DNA of 64,000 nt from Oxyruncus cristatus (lineage: Eukaryota > Chordata > Aves > Passeriformes > Cotingidae): the NCBI GenBank assembly GCA_013399855.1, contig VXAY01004334.1, forward strand, positions 771,375 to 835,374, written 5' to 3'. Of the stretch, positions 1-13,439 are shown one piece after another (positions within the stretch are counted from its first letter, which is position 1; each line of letters starts with the position of its first letter). The notes beneath the pieces were generated by a model. It did no database searches, was not told where the DNA came from, and saw only the letters and a program-made list of their open reading frames with translations. The translations under genes were made by a program, and so were the position numbers.

Positions 1-1683
1 TATGGCACAACAAATTAAAATCTGGCTGTTTATGTGACCTGAGGAAGGAATTCCACTTACGTCAGTTGAGTGTTTAGTGCATGCTGTTTTCTGACTGTAT
101 TCTGTGCATGCCTGTGCTTTGTGTCAAGGTCGATTCATGCTGGGTTTGTTTTTCTTTTAAATGTAATGGTGTATTTATTCCCATTTTAAAACAGCTTTGA
201 CCTTGGACATATGTGCAACATAGGGAAAGTAACTGAATGTCGTAACATGGAAGAAGATATGCATGTAATTGCAGGTAGAAGCATCACTATGAAAACCTGA
301 ACAGCCAGTGTGCTATTGACTCATCTTGGCCTGTGATGGAAATTGCTGTGAGCCTCATTAAATTGTAATTAGCATTTTCAACTCCAAAGGATGGTGGATC
401 AGATTGTGATATATATGTCATGCTTATTAGCAGCTTACGCTGAAAATAACTTGCTACACTGAGACTGATATGGAGATACGAATCTAGCAAACTAGAGATA
501 CCAGCACAAGGTGCGGCTACAAGTAACACAGCAATGTGTCTGTACCATGCAGTTGCTGGCATTGTAGTTTTTTGTTTAGAGAATATAATGGTGAAAAAAA
601 AAATAACTTCCTAAAATGTTTAACTCCCCGTTGCAGTGGAAGTACCAATATAAAATTTTTATGGTTTTCTGTGCTGCCAATCTGGCCACAAGTATTTCTT
701 AGATGCATAAGAAGTAACAGGGCCTATGACAAGTAAAGCATCCATACATTATGTAAGGTTACCCGGCAGCCTATGAACAGGTAGGTTCCTTGATCAATGC
801 CTTGTACTCTTCCTACCACATATAAATGTGGCAAATATGCAACTTCCAGGGTAATTAAACTAACTTCTTTTATGTCACACTGGATTATGTAGTCTGTTTC
901 CACAGATGACAGTCAGAAAGGCATTTTTAAATGCTTCAACAGCCTCAAAAGCTTTGGGTTAATCAGCTGGTTTTCCACAGTTGTGTGTTACAACAGAGAC
1001 CTTCCAGTCTGTTTAGATTTTTGTCTTTTCCCTAGTGACCTAGTGATTTGACATGAATGTTGAACTTCTTAGTGAAGTTAGTGAAGTTAAAATTTCTTAG
1101 AATGACAAGTTATTTGTTTACAAACAAGGGAGATAAATTTTGTTACATTTTCAAATGGCTGTGTGACTTCCCCTTCCTTTGCCAATGTACACAAAAACCG
1201 CTGCCAAAAACATGGGAGCAGAGGAGGGAAAAAAGGTGACCCCCTTCCTAAATAGTTCCTCTCCGATGAAGTCCAAACAGTTCTAGGCTGGGGGCAGAAA
1301 CAGGGTGCCAGCAAAACCCAGGCCAGGAAAAAAACAAAACAGCCAGGCAGCCAGGCTGCCAGGCTGAGAACAAACCAGCCTCCGAGCTTTTCCAACCCAC
1401 ACCTTCTCTCAGTTCAGTCAATAACGAACTGTGCTTTCCCAGGAGAGGGAAAAGCAAGAAAAAGAAAAGAGACTCCTCACCCCTCCCCACAGACTTTCCA
1501 GGGCCATCAGCCTCGAATGTCAAATCTGCTGGCCAGTTCTTCTGTGTTAGTCAAATACCCAAGGCAAAACCAGCCTGCCCATTCAACATCCCTCCCACAC
1601 AGTGGGGCAGGGGGAAGGGAAAAATTCCCTACGTAGTTTTTTTAGAACAAGTGAATCTTTGACATCCTGGCTCTGGCTATTTG

Positions 1684-1800
1684 CAGTAGCAGATAACTAC
1701 TAAAGAGTAAATACAAATAGATTAATAGATAGATAGCTATATAATTTTAGATGTTTTATTTGTATATATGCAATATAGTATATATGGATAATATAGATGG
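1684..1800. repeat. AT-rich low-complexity tract
   Basis: A run of TAGA/TATA-type words (several ATAG units followed by TATATATG-like words) with almost no G or C. It looks like a decayed microsatellite inside the intron; no function is suggested. Confidence 0.5.
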
Positions 1801-3996
1801 TACATATTACATATATTTTGGTGATATTTAATTTTATCAATAGTTGTTCTTATTTATATTCTATTATTTTAATTAAGGGTTTAATTGCATCTGTATCACA
1901 GTCTTTGATACACCCAGTGAGCTTTTTTTCTGTGAGTTGTCACTTTGAATCTAATTGTTCGTTCGTATTGAAAACATTCTAGGCTCCACAGTAGAATTAG
2001 GCATGATGCCCAGTAATTGCAGCATGTTTATGTCCTAATTAATTATGGGCATTGGAGTTTTTGTTTATCAGTTAAAGCAAATGTTGCCTGATTTGTGATT
2101 TTGTCTTTCTGTTTTCATGTCGAGGTATTGAAATAAGCATATCAAGTCCATACACCAGTTTTAATAATATCAATTCCTGCTCTTGCAGTGACTGATGTTC
2201 CTATTTGAGATCACCCACATATCTGATAGCTCAGACCATAACATGAAAGCGGTTTTTTACTCCTATTCTTGATTCCAGAAGTGAAAAGGTGCTGAGAGGA
2301 GCACCTCCTGTGCAGATGCAGTGAGGCGGTATTAGGTGGAAAGGCACTTTAGGCAGGCAAAACCCTGTGTGTTTGGCTTGTGTTGTGCCTACATTTAGGA
2401 GACATTTATTTTTGTGATGTATTGTGACATGACGTGTAGATAAAAATCTGTCATTACAGTCATGTATAGAACTCCAAGGCTGAGGACTGTGTGCAGATGT
2501 GTGAAGCAGCACATGGCACCACTGGGATGCAAAGATTAGAGTGCACAGTAAAGAAAACAAAGACAAAATATTCTCTACAAAGTGTTTTTTTGGGGTGGTT
2601 TGGATGTATTTGTATGACAGAAGCTGTTGCTTAAGATTCTGCTGTGAAATGAGATATTCTGATTAATTCTTGATGCTGTTTTGCTCACTTCAGAGAGATG
2701 AAGTACAATCCATTAGCAAGCTGCCTGGGTAAGCCCGAGTGATGCTCAAAGCCAAAGCAAAACAAGGGGCAGCTAGGAAAAGAAACCAGACAAATGGATT
2801 AGTTTAAAATGCGCTGTGCTACCCAGCAATACTTAAAATCATTAACCGTGCGTATGAATATTTATATGTGAGTCAGAAAGCGATCAGCTAATCTACTGCT
2901 TTCCTCCTTAGAATGAGAGCCTGAACTGTTCACAGCAGTATTTTAGAAATTTGTTATTATTAACCTGTTCCTCTACCCAGACAGAGTTTTATTCTCTTGC
3001 TTTAAAAAAGAAAACAAAAACAACTGTTTGTTAGCAATGCAAGGCACATTTCCAAACTGGGGGGAAAAAAAAAAAAGAGCTATATGTAAGTATTAGAAAG
3101 TTTAATGAGCTTAAATTTAAGATGGTCACTGAAAATAATATTGGTTCAAGAAGCAGTCTTGGGCTGAAGTTTTAGGAGGTAGTTTACTGTCATAAAAGGA
3201 AAGATTTTTGCAGTTGTTTTTAATTATTTTAATTACTTATTGCATACAGAATTCTTTTCTTGGTATGATGTGGGAGGACAATGCTTATTCTTCCAAAAGC
3301 ACTTTCATGAGTATGTCATAATCTGAAATTTTGTGGTATTATTTCCGCTTTGTCTTCCTCCCAGAATTTATATTGAAGGCTGAATTACATTTTCAATTAT
3401 ATCCTTGTAAATGATCTTGGAAAAACTGAATTCTTAGGAAGTTTACCAACACAGACTGATTTTTCTTGATATTCCAGTAGAATAGCTACAGGAACTTGTT
3501 TCTGTGCCATCACTCTTTTTAAAAGATACCTGTTAAGTGTTTGCTGGATGTAGCACAGTATAGAAGATATTGGTGGTACATGATGTCTGGTAGAAAGGAA
3601 GGGCAGTTAATTGAGGACTGTGTAATACAACATACAACCCAAAAAGCCTCATACCTGTCCAGAAGGAGTCTTGTGAGGAGTTGTTTTGCTGTTTTGTTGA
3701 CTGGAGGAAAACACAGTTTAAGAAATTTAGAGATCTTTCTGAATATTTTGTTTTAACTTTGCTCAAGGGCCAGAACTGTGTTTGTGTGAATTTAGAAAAC
3801 TCAGTCAGGGCCATAAAAAATCCTCATTACAGACATAAAATAATTCCTTCAAAGAAGTGTAATTCTAAAAGATGAATGCTACTTTCTTTGAAATAATCTG
3901 TTTGGAAGGACATGATAAAACATCTCCTTGATGCACAAAAAGATGAATAGATATTTGAACATATATGTCTTTGGACATATCCTTTGCATATGTCTT

Positions 3997-4553
3997 TCCT
4001 CTACTCTGCGCTGGTGTAGCCTCACCTGGAGTTCTGTGTGCAGTTTCAGGCACCACATTGAAAGAAAGATACTAAGCTCTTAGGAAGTGTCCGAAGGAGG
4101 GCCATGAAGATGGTGAAGGGCCTTGAGGGGAAGCCGTGTGAGGAGCAGCTGAGATCACTTGGTCTGTTCAGCCTGGAGAAGAGGAGACTGAGGGGAGACC
4201 TCATTGCACTCTACAACTTCCTTGTGAGGGGAAGAGAAGGGGCGGACACTGATCTCTTCTCTGTGGTGACCAGTGACAGGACTCGAGGGAACGGCATGAA
4301 GCTAAGTCAGGGCAGGTTTAGGTTGGATGTCAGGAATAAGTTCTTCACCCAGAGGGTGGTTAGGTACTGCAAGGGGCTCCCCAGGGAAGTGGTCACAGCA
4401 CCAAGCGTGACAGAGTTCAAGAAGCATTTGGACAATGCTGTCAGGCACATGGTGTGGTTCTTAGGGTGTCCAGCACAAGACCAGGAGTTGGACTCAATGA
4501 TCCTGATGGATCCCTTCTAGTTGCACATATTCTGTGATTCTGTGATTCTATGA
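3997..4553 (+). mobile_element. CR1 LINE, 3' end, sense orientation
   Basis: A 5'-truncated CR1 retroposon. It starts in the segment whose hallmark is a CTCTACTCTGC-like word followed by a CACCTGGAGT-like word, and continues through the segment encoding the C-terminal end of the reverse-transcriptase ORF (open frame 4104-4520, with the words [27 protein letters not shown] and GLPREVV). It ends in the typical 3' tail of repeated TCTGTGATTC words at about 4530-4553. 5' truncation and this tandem octamer-like tail are family hallmarks. The intact frame suggests a fairly young copy, but it is only a fragment and cannot be autonomous. Confidence 0.93.
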
Positions 4554-5523
4554 TAACTTTTAAAATGTAAATTAATACTGAATGTGTGCAAAAGAATCTT
4601 ATTAGGAATGTTTAGCAAGCTTGTAGGAAAAGCATTCTTCAATAAAGATAGTTTCTCTTCACTTACAGATATGACAAAAATCAATTAATCCTAACAATGT
4701 GAGTACTTGGTAAAGATAAATCATTAAATAGAAGCACACAGATATTCTTTAAGGACACATTTCAAAAGTGATTCTGGCATAACTACTGTATTTTGTTCTT
4801 TCTTTGTGTGAATAGTCATGCAAGTTCAGTGGAAACTTCAGTAAAGAATTCAGTCTTTGATGTACAGTTCTTTAGCACATCATTTTGTGTTCTATTCCTG
4901 TGCTTTTCAGGATAAATCTCCATGAAATACCTGAATGATGTAATGATGATTAAATCTGTTTTTTTTTTTTTTTCCAAAAACTGTAGAGCCAGCACTTTTT
5001 CTTTTTAGACTGTTTAGTGTATGAACTAGTACTTTGCAGAGTGTGGATGCTGGGAGTTTTCAGTTAGAGAGTCAGAAGCTTGTAACTCAAGTGAAGGAGA
5101 TAATGTGCCAGAGAGAAGAATGGATTATGTAAAAAGCCTCAAGAGCTGTAGTCAAGAAACAGATTTTGAAAATTAATCTTGAATGATGGAATGTTAAAAC
5201 AAAGGAAGTTAGAGTTCCAGAGTTCACTACACTGTCAGAAAATACCATCTATTTTTTTAGTCCAAGTGATGGGGATAAAGGCTGCATGCTTTTATCCCTG
5301 TTTATAATTTTGAACCACAAAATGCGAATTAATTTCATGGGTCCATAACTTCTATTATTTTGAGGTCAAAGCAGAGTTCCTCTGAACACTGTATCCAGAA
5401 TATCCAGACTGTATTTCCTATGGTTATAAATGCAGACATTCAAAACTGTATATAATGTTGTTGAGAAAGGATAAGCAATTACCAAAGCTATAGTGAATAA
5501 TATGTCACAGAAGTAATATTTGA

Positions 5524-5600
5524 ATCATATGATACTACAGGTCAGGAAGGATTATCTACTCCACTTGCCTGTTCAGAATGGGGCCAAACTAAAGGGCAAA
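5524..5600 (-). mobile_element. Probable old CR1 3' fragment, antisense
   Basis: The + strand reads like the reverse complement of a diverged CR1 tail: a CATATGATACTAC word, then GGTCAGGAAGGATTATCTACTCC, then a CTGTTCAGAATGGGGCCAA-like segment, matching the order of words in antisense CR1 3' ends. Divergence is high, so this is a likely rather than certain call. Confidence 0.45.
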
Positions 5601-7266
5601 GTATAATAAATGAATGCATAACTTAAAGAAGTTATTTTTTTAAAATTGGTCTTAAAGATGAGACTGACAAACAAACCTGAAGGTGGTTGAGTCCTGAGAA
5701 TTAGCTGCTATGATAGAATCAAATGGAGAGGGCTGCGTGGTCAGGGAGTTCAGTGATGCTAGATTTTGAGGGCAAGAGTCTACTTAGTGCTAGTGAAGAC
5801 AAAGTAGAAAGAGGTAGTTCAGTATATTTGCAGTGCAAAAAAAATTATGGCACTGAAGGATTGAATAAAACCATAAGCTACCTACAGTCTGAAGCAAGAG
5901 AGTTATGTAGGTATATGGAACAACAAGTAGTTTTAAAATTATTTTTTCATATGGGTGTGCTTACTGGAGTTGAGATCAAAGCAGCTTTTTTAATATAAAA
6001 ATGACAAATAAAAGTGCTTTCTCCTAAATGTTTGCTGAAAAATTGCCTAAGGTTTCTTTTTGGTCATTTTTGCCATCTCAGAGCTGTTCTGTGCTACAAA
6101 TTATTTGAGAAATGCTAATTCCTAGACTAGACATGAGCCTTTTGTAGCTGGCAGCTCCTGTACTTTTCTTAGCTCTTTAAATTCAGGTTGAGGGGAGATG
6201 GGTCATAGTCAAGTTGAAAGCCTTTCGTGGATGTGTATGTATGAAATTATTAATGTATGTGTTTGCCTGCCACAGTGATGCATGAATTGCAAATTAAGCT
6301 ACAGAGGTGAAAGCTTTACTTTGGGTTTTGATCCCCTGTTCCCCCAAGTAGATTATCCAACAAACCTACACACATGATATCTAGTTCAACTCCTTCTAGG
6401 TAAAAATCAATCTTGTTGACATGAATATTTCACCTGACTGTTTGAACCTACATTCTCAGTGCTAAGAAAAATACTTCTATGACCTCCTTAAGATACGTGC
6501 ATTTACCAAGGGGATGGGCCCTGTTTCTGAAATATTTTACCTTTTTAGTGCAAATTAAGCTGAATCTATTGCCAGGAACAAATTTTTGAACCACTGCTTC
6601 AGTCCCTCCTTTGAATTACTAGGAAAAAAACCCCAAACAACCAGAAAACAGCATGTGCTGTAGAAATGTAGCTGTTCAACATACACTTTATTAATGGATT
6701 TCAGCCTGCGGTGTTGATTTGTATGTATGTGTTGTTTGCAAGGCTGACAGGGGATGGAGGAGTAGGTGTTAAATTGAACTACATCTCTGCCTGGTTACAA
6801 TTTATTGTTCTCAGAACATATCTGGCCGGGAAGTAATCTAATACGGTTACTTTTGCTGGAAGCATGAATTCAACTTTTTAAGCAGGAATGTGTCCAGTCT
6901 GACTAGGAGGTTTTTATTAGTTGTCCTGAAACAGTCCTTTTCATACATAAATACCAGTTTTCATGAGAAGCTCTGGTGATACACTGATCTTTCATTCAAA
7001 ATGTTTCTTAAAAAAACCTGCAAACCAAACCAACAGTAGTTAGGTGCTAGCACTAATTTCTTGTGGAAATTTCTTTCAACTTTTACTCATGTAGTTTGAA
7101 AGCATATAGTAGTTGTTTACTTGTTGAGCTGTCTTCCATTGTACAGTCAGTAGACAAACTGAAGAAAAGTGGAGGAAGCGAAACTCTCTGCAGTCACAAT
7201 CACAAAAACAATTACGTAGAATCCAAATGACGTAACTTTTTTTCATCTTTTAATTTTGTTTTCCAG

Positions 7267-7317
7267 AATGATAAATCCCCAGGGCGTTCCACAAGTCGAT
7301 CAAGTAATATTTCAAAG
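7267..7317 (+). CDS. MARCHF1: MARCHF1 exon: Ser-rich cytosolic N-terminal segment
   Basis: A 51-nt exon of exactly 17 codons, phase 0 at both ends, translating to NDKSPGRSTSRSSNISK. It is preceded by a T-rich tract and CCAG, and followed by a GTATGTG donor. The peptide matches the N-terminal cytosolic region of MARCHF1 from other vertebrates, just before the segment that leads to the RING-CH domain. It is Ser/Arg-rich and probably disordered; the protein's ligase activity resides further downstream. The next exon is 12.6 kb away. An open frame here appears to run into the intron (to 7447), but the strong donor and the family match show that translation leaves at 7317. Identification rests on recognising the family sequence and the consistent phase with 19926-20005. 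Confidence 0.93.
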
Positions 7318-10300
7318 GTATGTGAAATCTATTTCCTTTGCAGAGAATTTAAAGAAAACTAAGGTTCCAAATATAATATACAATACTTTAATCCACTTAA
7401 CCATATATTCATTATATAATGTTTTCATTATAAACATCAGATTTTAAATTTCTGCTGCTAAACATTATGGCTCCCATGTAAACTCCATCACAAAGTATAA
7501 ATATGCAATTAGTTTTTACTGTAATATGTGTAATAATAATAAGCAAATAATAAGTGCACTTTTTTTTTTCACCTGTTTTCCACAAGGGTTTAATGTTAAC
7601 ACTTCGGCTTACGAATTATTGTTTGATTTTTCTCCCCCTGCCCTACCCAAATCATAACAGCTGTAATGTGTAAAGCTATGAATCTGCCATTATTTTGGAC
7701 TGAGTTCTGAATTCCTTTTACAGGGATTTATGGTTCACTGAAGCCAGGACTTTACATCTAGATGCTTTTTGGTTTCTAGGAAATGGAGAAGGGAAACTTT
7801 AGGAAAGGCAAAATGTGATTTATACTGGAGTTCTTTGCTTTTAACCCACTTTTTTCTGTATTTTTGGTTCAGATGTGGCTGAAATCAATGCCAAAAAGCC
7901 AGGATATACAGGAGGTAAAAGATAAAAACTCAATAATTGTTTGCATCCAAGCCTAAACATCTGCCATGGATTATGTTTGTATCTAAAGATTTAATATTTA
8001 GCATTCATTGCAAGCACAGTGTCTTTAAAACTCTTCCCTACAATATTTCTCCGTGGGGTACACACTGTAAAACTCTTTTCTTCTCGGAGCCATAAAACAA
8101 AAAACCCAACTGTGATTTTAATTAAAAATACTAGTTTTATGTTAGGTTCACCTCTTTTACATTAAGAAGAGGGGAAAAAAAAAGGCAAGGAAAAAGTTGT
8201 AGCGTATACCAGCCTGTTGTAGGATATGGCTGAATCTCTTCCAGACTCACTGTCTATTTTTAAAAATTATATAGTTATAGAATTACAAGCTTGATCATAG
8301 TGAATTGTGTTTATTATTTTATTTAGGAGTTTTGAATGTATGTCTATAATTACTGTAAGTCTATATTGACTTAGTATTACTTTTTATCCTCTTTTAAAGT
8401 CAGATTTGTGGGTTACACTGTGACAAATCATAGATATAATCACTGACATGAGAAATGTGGCAGTGACTAGTATTTATTTCAACATACTCTGCAGTAATCA
8501 GTATAATTGCTTATACTTGCACTGTTTGAAGTTGCACTCTTTCAGTGATGCACTTAATCTTTTTCTGATGTATAGCATCATTCATTGTTTTGGATCAATT
8601 TTTCTGTGTGAAGCTACCTGCCAACGAAGCTTTTCTAATGCTGAAAGACATTTGATTGGAAATCCAGATTTGTTTGTTGTCCAATGCTTTTTGTTTCCAA
8701 ATGCTTTTTTTGGAAAATGGGAGGTTATGTTTGTGTGTATACATGGAAAAGCAAATATCTGACCTTGCAGGTTAATGTTGCATGGCAGAAAGTAATAGTA
8801 ACAAATACTGCACCTTAAAAAAAAACCTGAAAGTCAGGTAAACTGTATGCCAAAGGCAAGAGCTGTGTTCTGTGCAATGTCAGATCTTGCAGACAGTAAA
8901 AATTTAAATGGATGGAAAAATTAGAAAGTATTTATCTAAAAATAGAGTAATTAAAACATTGTCTTTTACTGCTTTCGTTTGCCTGTATGAATAAGTTAAA
9001 AAGGGTCAGAATTACATCTGTGTGTTGTGTATTCCACCCTTGGTTGTATGTGGAACTTCGGCCCCAGAGCAAAGTAAACATTCCAGGATATGACTGGATT
9101 TTGTACCAAGCTATTTTTGAAATTAGGTATAGCAAAGGTTCAGCAAATACAAATTCATATTTCATAATTCTCTTAAGTTGTTTATTCGGAGAGGACACCT
9201 GAGGTTTGCAGTGTATGTTTGGGCAATTTTGTATGCTAGGTACATTAACTCTGCATTTTGTGCTATTACAAATTGAACTGAATTGTTGAATATTGAATAT
9301 GTCTTATCTAGACATAATGAGAAGGAATAGCTTTGATTTGTTTGTTTTTTACCAGATACTAGTTAGTATTTGCCTATTCAATCTAGAGATTTTAAAATCA
9401 AACATTCCCTAGAGGGGTGGGGTATGTGTGTGGAAATCAACACTTCAGTTTTACCATTTGCTGTCCATTGAGAGTGCAGAAATTCAGCATGTTGCAAAGA
9501 CTTTTCTTATCTTGCATATAGGTTTAACTACTATAGGCAAATGAAAGGACAAAACTTAAAACATTTAGATACGATTTCAATATGAAATTATTTGTAATAG
9601 ATGTTTCTAGGTAAAAGTAGTATCTGCCCAATATGTTTCTGACCATGTGCTATTATAAAATCAAGCTAGCTAGAATATTTAAAAATTATTTTCAGGTAAC
9701 TATGAAATTGGGTAGCTCCAGCTGTGAAAGTAAAATTTTTTTAGTGTATATAATGGAGTATTTCATCAATATGGCAGGAGTATGGCAAAATTCTGCTCTT
9801 CCATTTGGTTAACCTGACTCAGAGCTTAATCAAGTAGTATTTCATTTGTGGGCAAGAGTACAGGAACAGTGGAAACTAAATGTAGGTGACCTATAGCTAT
9901 ATGCCCGTATCCCTGCTGTGCCACGCCTACACCATTGTGGGCTCTTCTTTTTCGCGTAGGAGACAAAGGAGTGAGAGAGAGCACTTGCTCAAACTGATTG
10001 CTGATCCACATTTTTGTTCTATTTCAGCTATTGCAGTGAAATATCCCACTTGTGGGGTAACCACTGAATTAATTGCAGGTTTTTGAAAGTAATGTTGCAT
10101 TAATTTCTTACTATCATTCTGTACTCTACCCACTTCTGTCTACCTGTTTCTTGGTACTCCTGACTGACAGTCAGCTCTGGCTGTCTTCAGTGAACAGCCA
10201 CCTGGGAATTAATTCATTCACCCTTGTCTTTTATTTATTTATATCAATAAAAATGCCCTGGAACTCCAAAACAACTGCTTCAGTTGGTTTTCCTACGAGA

Positions 10301-13252
10301 GACAATTAGGAAAATGTATCAGTGTTTGATTTTTGCTGCACTTCTGTTAATAACCTAGATTTTTCCTGTACAATCAATAAGTCAATAAGCAGGTCTTCTT
10401 GCTGTCGGCCCTGCTAGCATTGGGATCATAATAGATCATATTTTGGACTGATCAATATTTCACATTATCTCATATTGACAAAGTGTAGCAATAGTTACTA
10501 ATTATGTTTTTCAAAACCTGTACTCTAATACACATAAAGAAAAACATAGAATTATTGGAAATGTGAGTTATGAACCAGCCCTGCTGGGTTTAAATTATTA
10601 TTATTTTTTTAAGTATTAGACATTTTTTCCCACCCGTTTCCTATTGTACTGGTAGAAGATGAAACTTTATTCTTCCTTGTAACAGATAGTCTTGCACAGT
10701 GTTCTGGACTTCAGAATTGAAATTTTCCTACCTGCATGTTTAAAATCTAAGTAAATTAAAAATTTGACTTGGTCATTACCTACTTGCCATTTCTTAGTTC
10801 TATGCACTGTAGATTTTTTTGTTAAACTTCTTATGTCTTCCTAAATATGGATATAATTTAAGAGAAAAACTAGTCAAAGAAGGATCTGGTTGATTCATTT
10901 TTTTTCTGTTGTGGTTAACCAATGGAACAAATCTTGTGTTTGAATTACAGTCCATAGAGGTTATGCTTTATATGTGTTTTTGAGGCTGCCTGGTTATGTT
11001 GAAATGATTTCTGTAAGAAATGTTTCTAAAACATTGTAATTATCTTTCTGCATGTTAATTATGATTCAAGAGCTCTATAGAGAAGGATGCTTACTCAGCA
11101 GTAAGATCTGAAATTCTCTGATGGGAACTTTGGGCTTATTTTTCAATGCAGAGAAACTCAGGCTTGGAGCAAATTGCCTGATTTTTGTTTTGGCTCAATT
11201 ACTTCTCAAGAGCCTGGAGCAGGTGTTAGAATACTTTTTCTTTACAAGTCTCTGAGGCATCCATCTAATAAAACTCTGATGAGTTACATCAGGAAGTAAG
11301 GTGATTGTTTTGGAATATTGTGTGTGATAATATTCACTGGTCTAATTTAGAATATGAATAACAATAGGGGGAAAAAGAGAAGGAAAGAATTGTTTTTACA
11401 GTATGTTTATGCAATTCCTATACTGTTTTCTTGTGTCAGGTTGTCGTTCTCTCAGTGAGATACAAATAAAAACCAAAAGGCACCAGCATGTCAAAGTAGT
11501 GCTAACTAAAGTTGGAGATGAAAAATTTATTGTCAATGTATTGATTGAGCTACTCAGTTTGTGATTCTGAAATAGATTTCACAAACTGGGTACCAAGTTC
11601 TGTTATAAGCAATATAATATTTATCATTATGAATTATAAATTACCATCTGATCTCTTCCATTGAAATTGAATAATCTTTCACATGGGTTTTGATATTCTC
11701 AAATTTTTCATTCTTCTCAGTACAAGGTGAATGTATGAAGAGTCCTATATTGCAGTTTGGATGATTTACACCACTTGAAGCAGAACTCATTTCTACACAC
11801 TATACATTTTTTAAATGGGTAAACGTACCATCATGCTTTCGGAAGCAATACCAACAGAGAACATGTAATATCTTCTGTCTGCATTATTACAAATGCAAGC
11901 AAAAATGATAGGTTTTATGGCGGAAAAAACAGAAAGGAACTTAAAGGTTCTTTTAAAATAAGTTCTTATCATGGATAGCCAGATAGAGGACTGCACTTTG
12001 ATAGCCAGAAAGAGGACTGCAGCATTTCCAAGATCCCTGTTGCATAACGGAATCCTAAAGAACAATTGTGTGACCCCTTGCATTTTGCTACAGGGGACTG
12101 CACAGCTACAGGTTGGTCCATAGTTCTTATTATTCTTTGCCAATTTCACACTAATAATAAATAAAAATTCTCTTCCAGATTGGTGGTGGTTGGGGTTTTT
12201 TTGAAGGAACCACGTAGCTCTGTTCTTTCCATAGCTTCTAGATTACCGTAGTGAGTAACTGAGAGAAAACTTAGGGCTTTCAAAAAAGAAAACAAACCAA
12301 CCAAGTAAAAAGTCTTCGCTCTTCTAAAGGGTAAAATTTCAGTCTTCAAAAGTGCTGTTACAGTGACTAATACCAGGTATACAAAACTGGCATTAAAGTA
12401 TGAGTGTAAATGTTATGTTAGTCATCTAAATGATTCTTCTTGCTCATAAACAGAATCATTATTATCAAAGGTGAAGACTAACCTGGCACTTAGCTCTCAT
12501 TAACTGAAAAAACTAACAGCCCAAAGTAAACAAATTAGTGAAAAGATTTTGTTCATCAAAACATAATTCGTTTTGAAGGCAAAAAACCCCACAAAACCCT
12601 AAATTAGATCAAATTGCATAGTGACTGTTTCTGCACCTTTTTTTCCTCCTAGATGTAAATGTTTGATTTTTATGTGTAGAGAATACTTGTCCATACAATT
12701 TATTCTTTATTTACAGTAAACGTAACAAAAGGCACGACTGCAGAATTTGTCTAAGTCTGCCTGAAACTTGAACTTACAAATAAAATTGCATTAATTACAT
12801 GTTTGGTTCCAGGGGACAACTGCTGAAAATAATTCATTTTCAGTTTACTCTTGGTTACACTTTTTTTTTTTCTTAACCTGTTTTAAACTCATGTTCTTAT
12901 GAGAGGGAAATACATAAAAGTGTTTGCATGTATACATAAATATGTACAGTTATACAGATTCTGCTTTATTAAATCACAGTTCTTACCACTGGTGTATTCT
13001 GAATATACCTAAATGTGCCACATTGACACATCCCGACAAAATTGCATATATGTGTGAAATGTGTTGAGCCACAATCTTAATGGTTTTTTATACAAGCTGT
13101 GTAATGCCTGTATATAATTTTAATTTCTGTGAATACATTTTGTTATCACAGAATTCAGTCCTTCCTATGATAGGCAATATCACAGAGGAGAAGTAGCTTT
13201 GGTTTGTTTTCAGTAAACAGAGTATGCAACTTATTACATATGCTTATTGTTT

Positions 13253-13290
13253 ATAATTATTATTATAATAATTATGGTATGTAACATACC
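13253..13290. repeat. Two adjacent palindromes
   Basis: Positions 13253-13275 form an odd-length A/T palindrome with 11-bp perfect arms around one central base. It is followed directly by 13276-13290, GGTATG-TAA-CATACC, with 6-bp perfect arms. Both could extrude as small cruciforms in an AT-rich setting. No known function. Confidence 0.7.
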
Positions 13291-13421
13291 TACTGCATCC
13301 TGGAAATCTTAACATGGCATTTATTTTTTCACCATGGCACTCAGAAGCATATTTCATGTATTTGTCCTAGGAAGAAATTCAATTAAGCAAACTTTATTTC
13401 TATAGTGGCACAAAATGAGGC

Positions 13422-13439
13422 GGGAGGGCGGGGAGGGGG
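13422..13439 (+). other. Canonical G-quadruplex motif
   Basis: The + strand reads GGGAGGGCGGGGAGGGGG: four G-runs of three or more separated by single-base loops. It lies on the sense strand of the MARCHF1 intron, so it could fold in DNA or in the nascent transcript. Short loops are known to favour stable quadruplexes; any regulatory role is inference. Confidence 0.85.

Larger units (their letters stand above)
1..7266 (+). other. MARCHF1: MARCHF1 intron (5' end outside window)
   Basis: This is intronic sequence upstream of the first visible MARCHF1 exon; it ends in a pyrimidine-rich tract and AG at 7265-7266. The exon encoding the start Met of the usual short form was looked for and not found, so it lies before position 1. 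The stretch holds a CR1 3' end (3997-4553), a probable second CR1 fragment (5524-5600), an AT-rich simple region around 1700-1800, and a locally GC-richer, purine/C-run patch at about 1190-1630 whose open frames resemble nothing I recognise. Otherwise it is ordinary AT-rich intron. Confidence 0.85.

Noticed and set aside
137..160. ATGCTGGG word resembling the start of the MARCHF1 short form
   Set aside because: The following codons do not match the family and no donor follows; chance similarity.
1087..1523. Overlapping minus frames of 102 and 91 codons in a GC-richer patch
   Set aside because: Trp/Phe/Leu/Pro-rich low-information peptides without splice sites or family resemblance; likely translation of CCAGG and purine-rich runs.
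4104..4520. 138-codon open frame that could be taken for a gene
   Set aside because: It is the C-terminal part of the CR1 reverse-transcriptase ORF inside a 5'-truncated LINE.
7256..7447. 63-codon frame over the first visible exon
   Set aside because: Runs in a different frame and passes through a strong GTATGT donor; only 7267-7317 in the NDKSPGRS frame matches MARCHF1.
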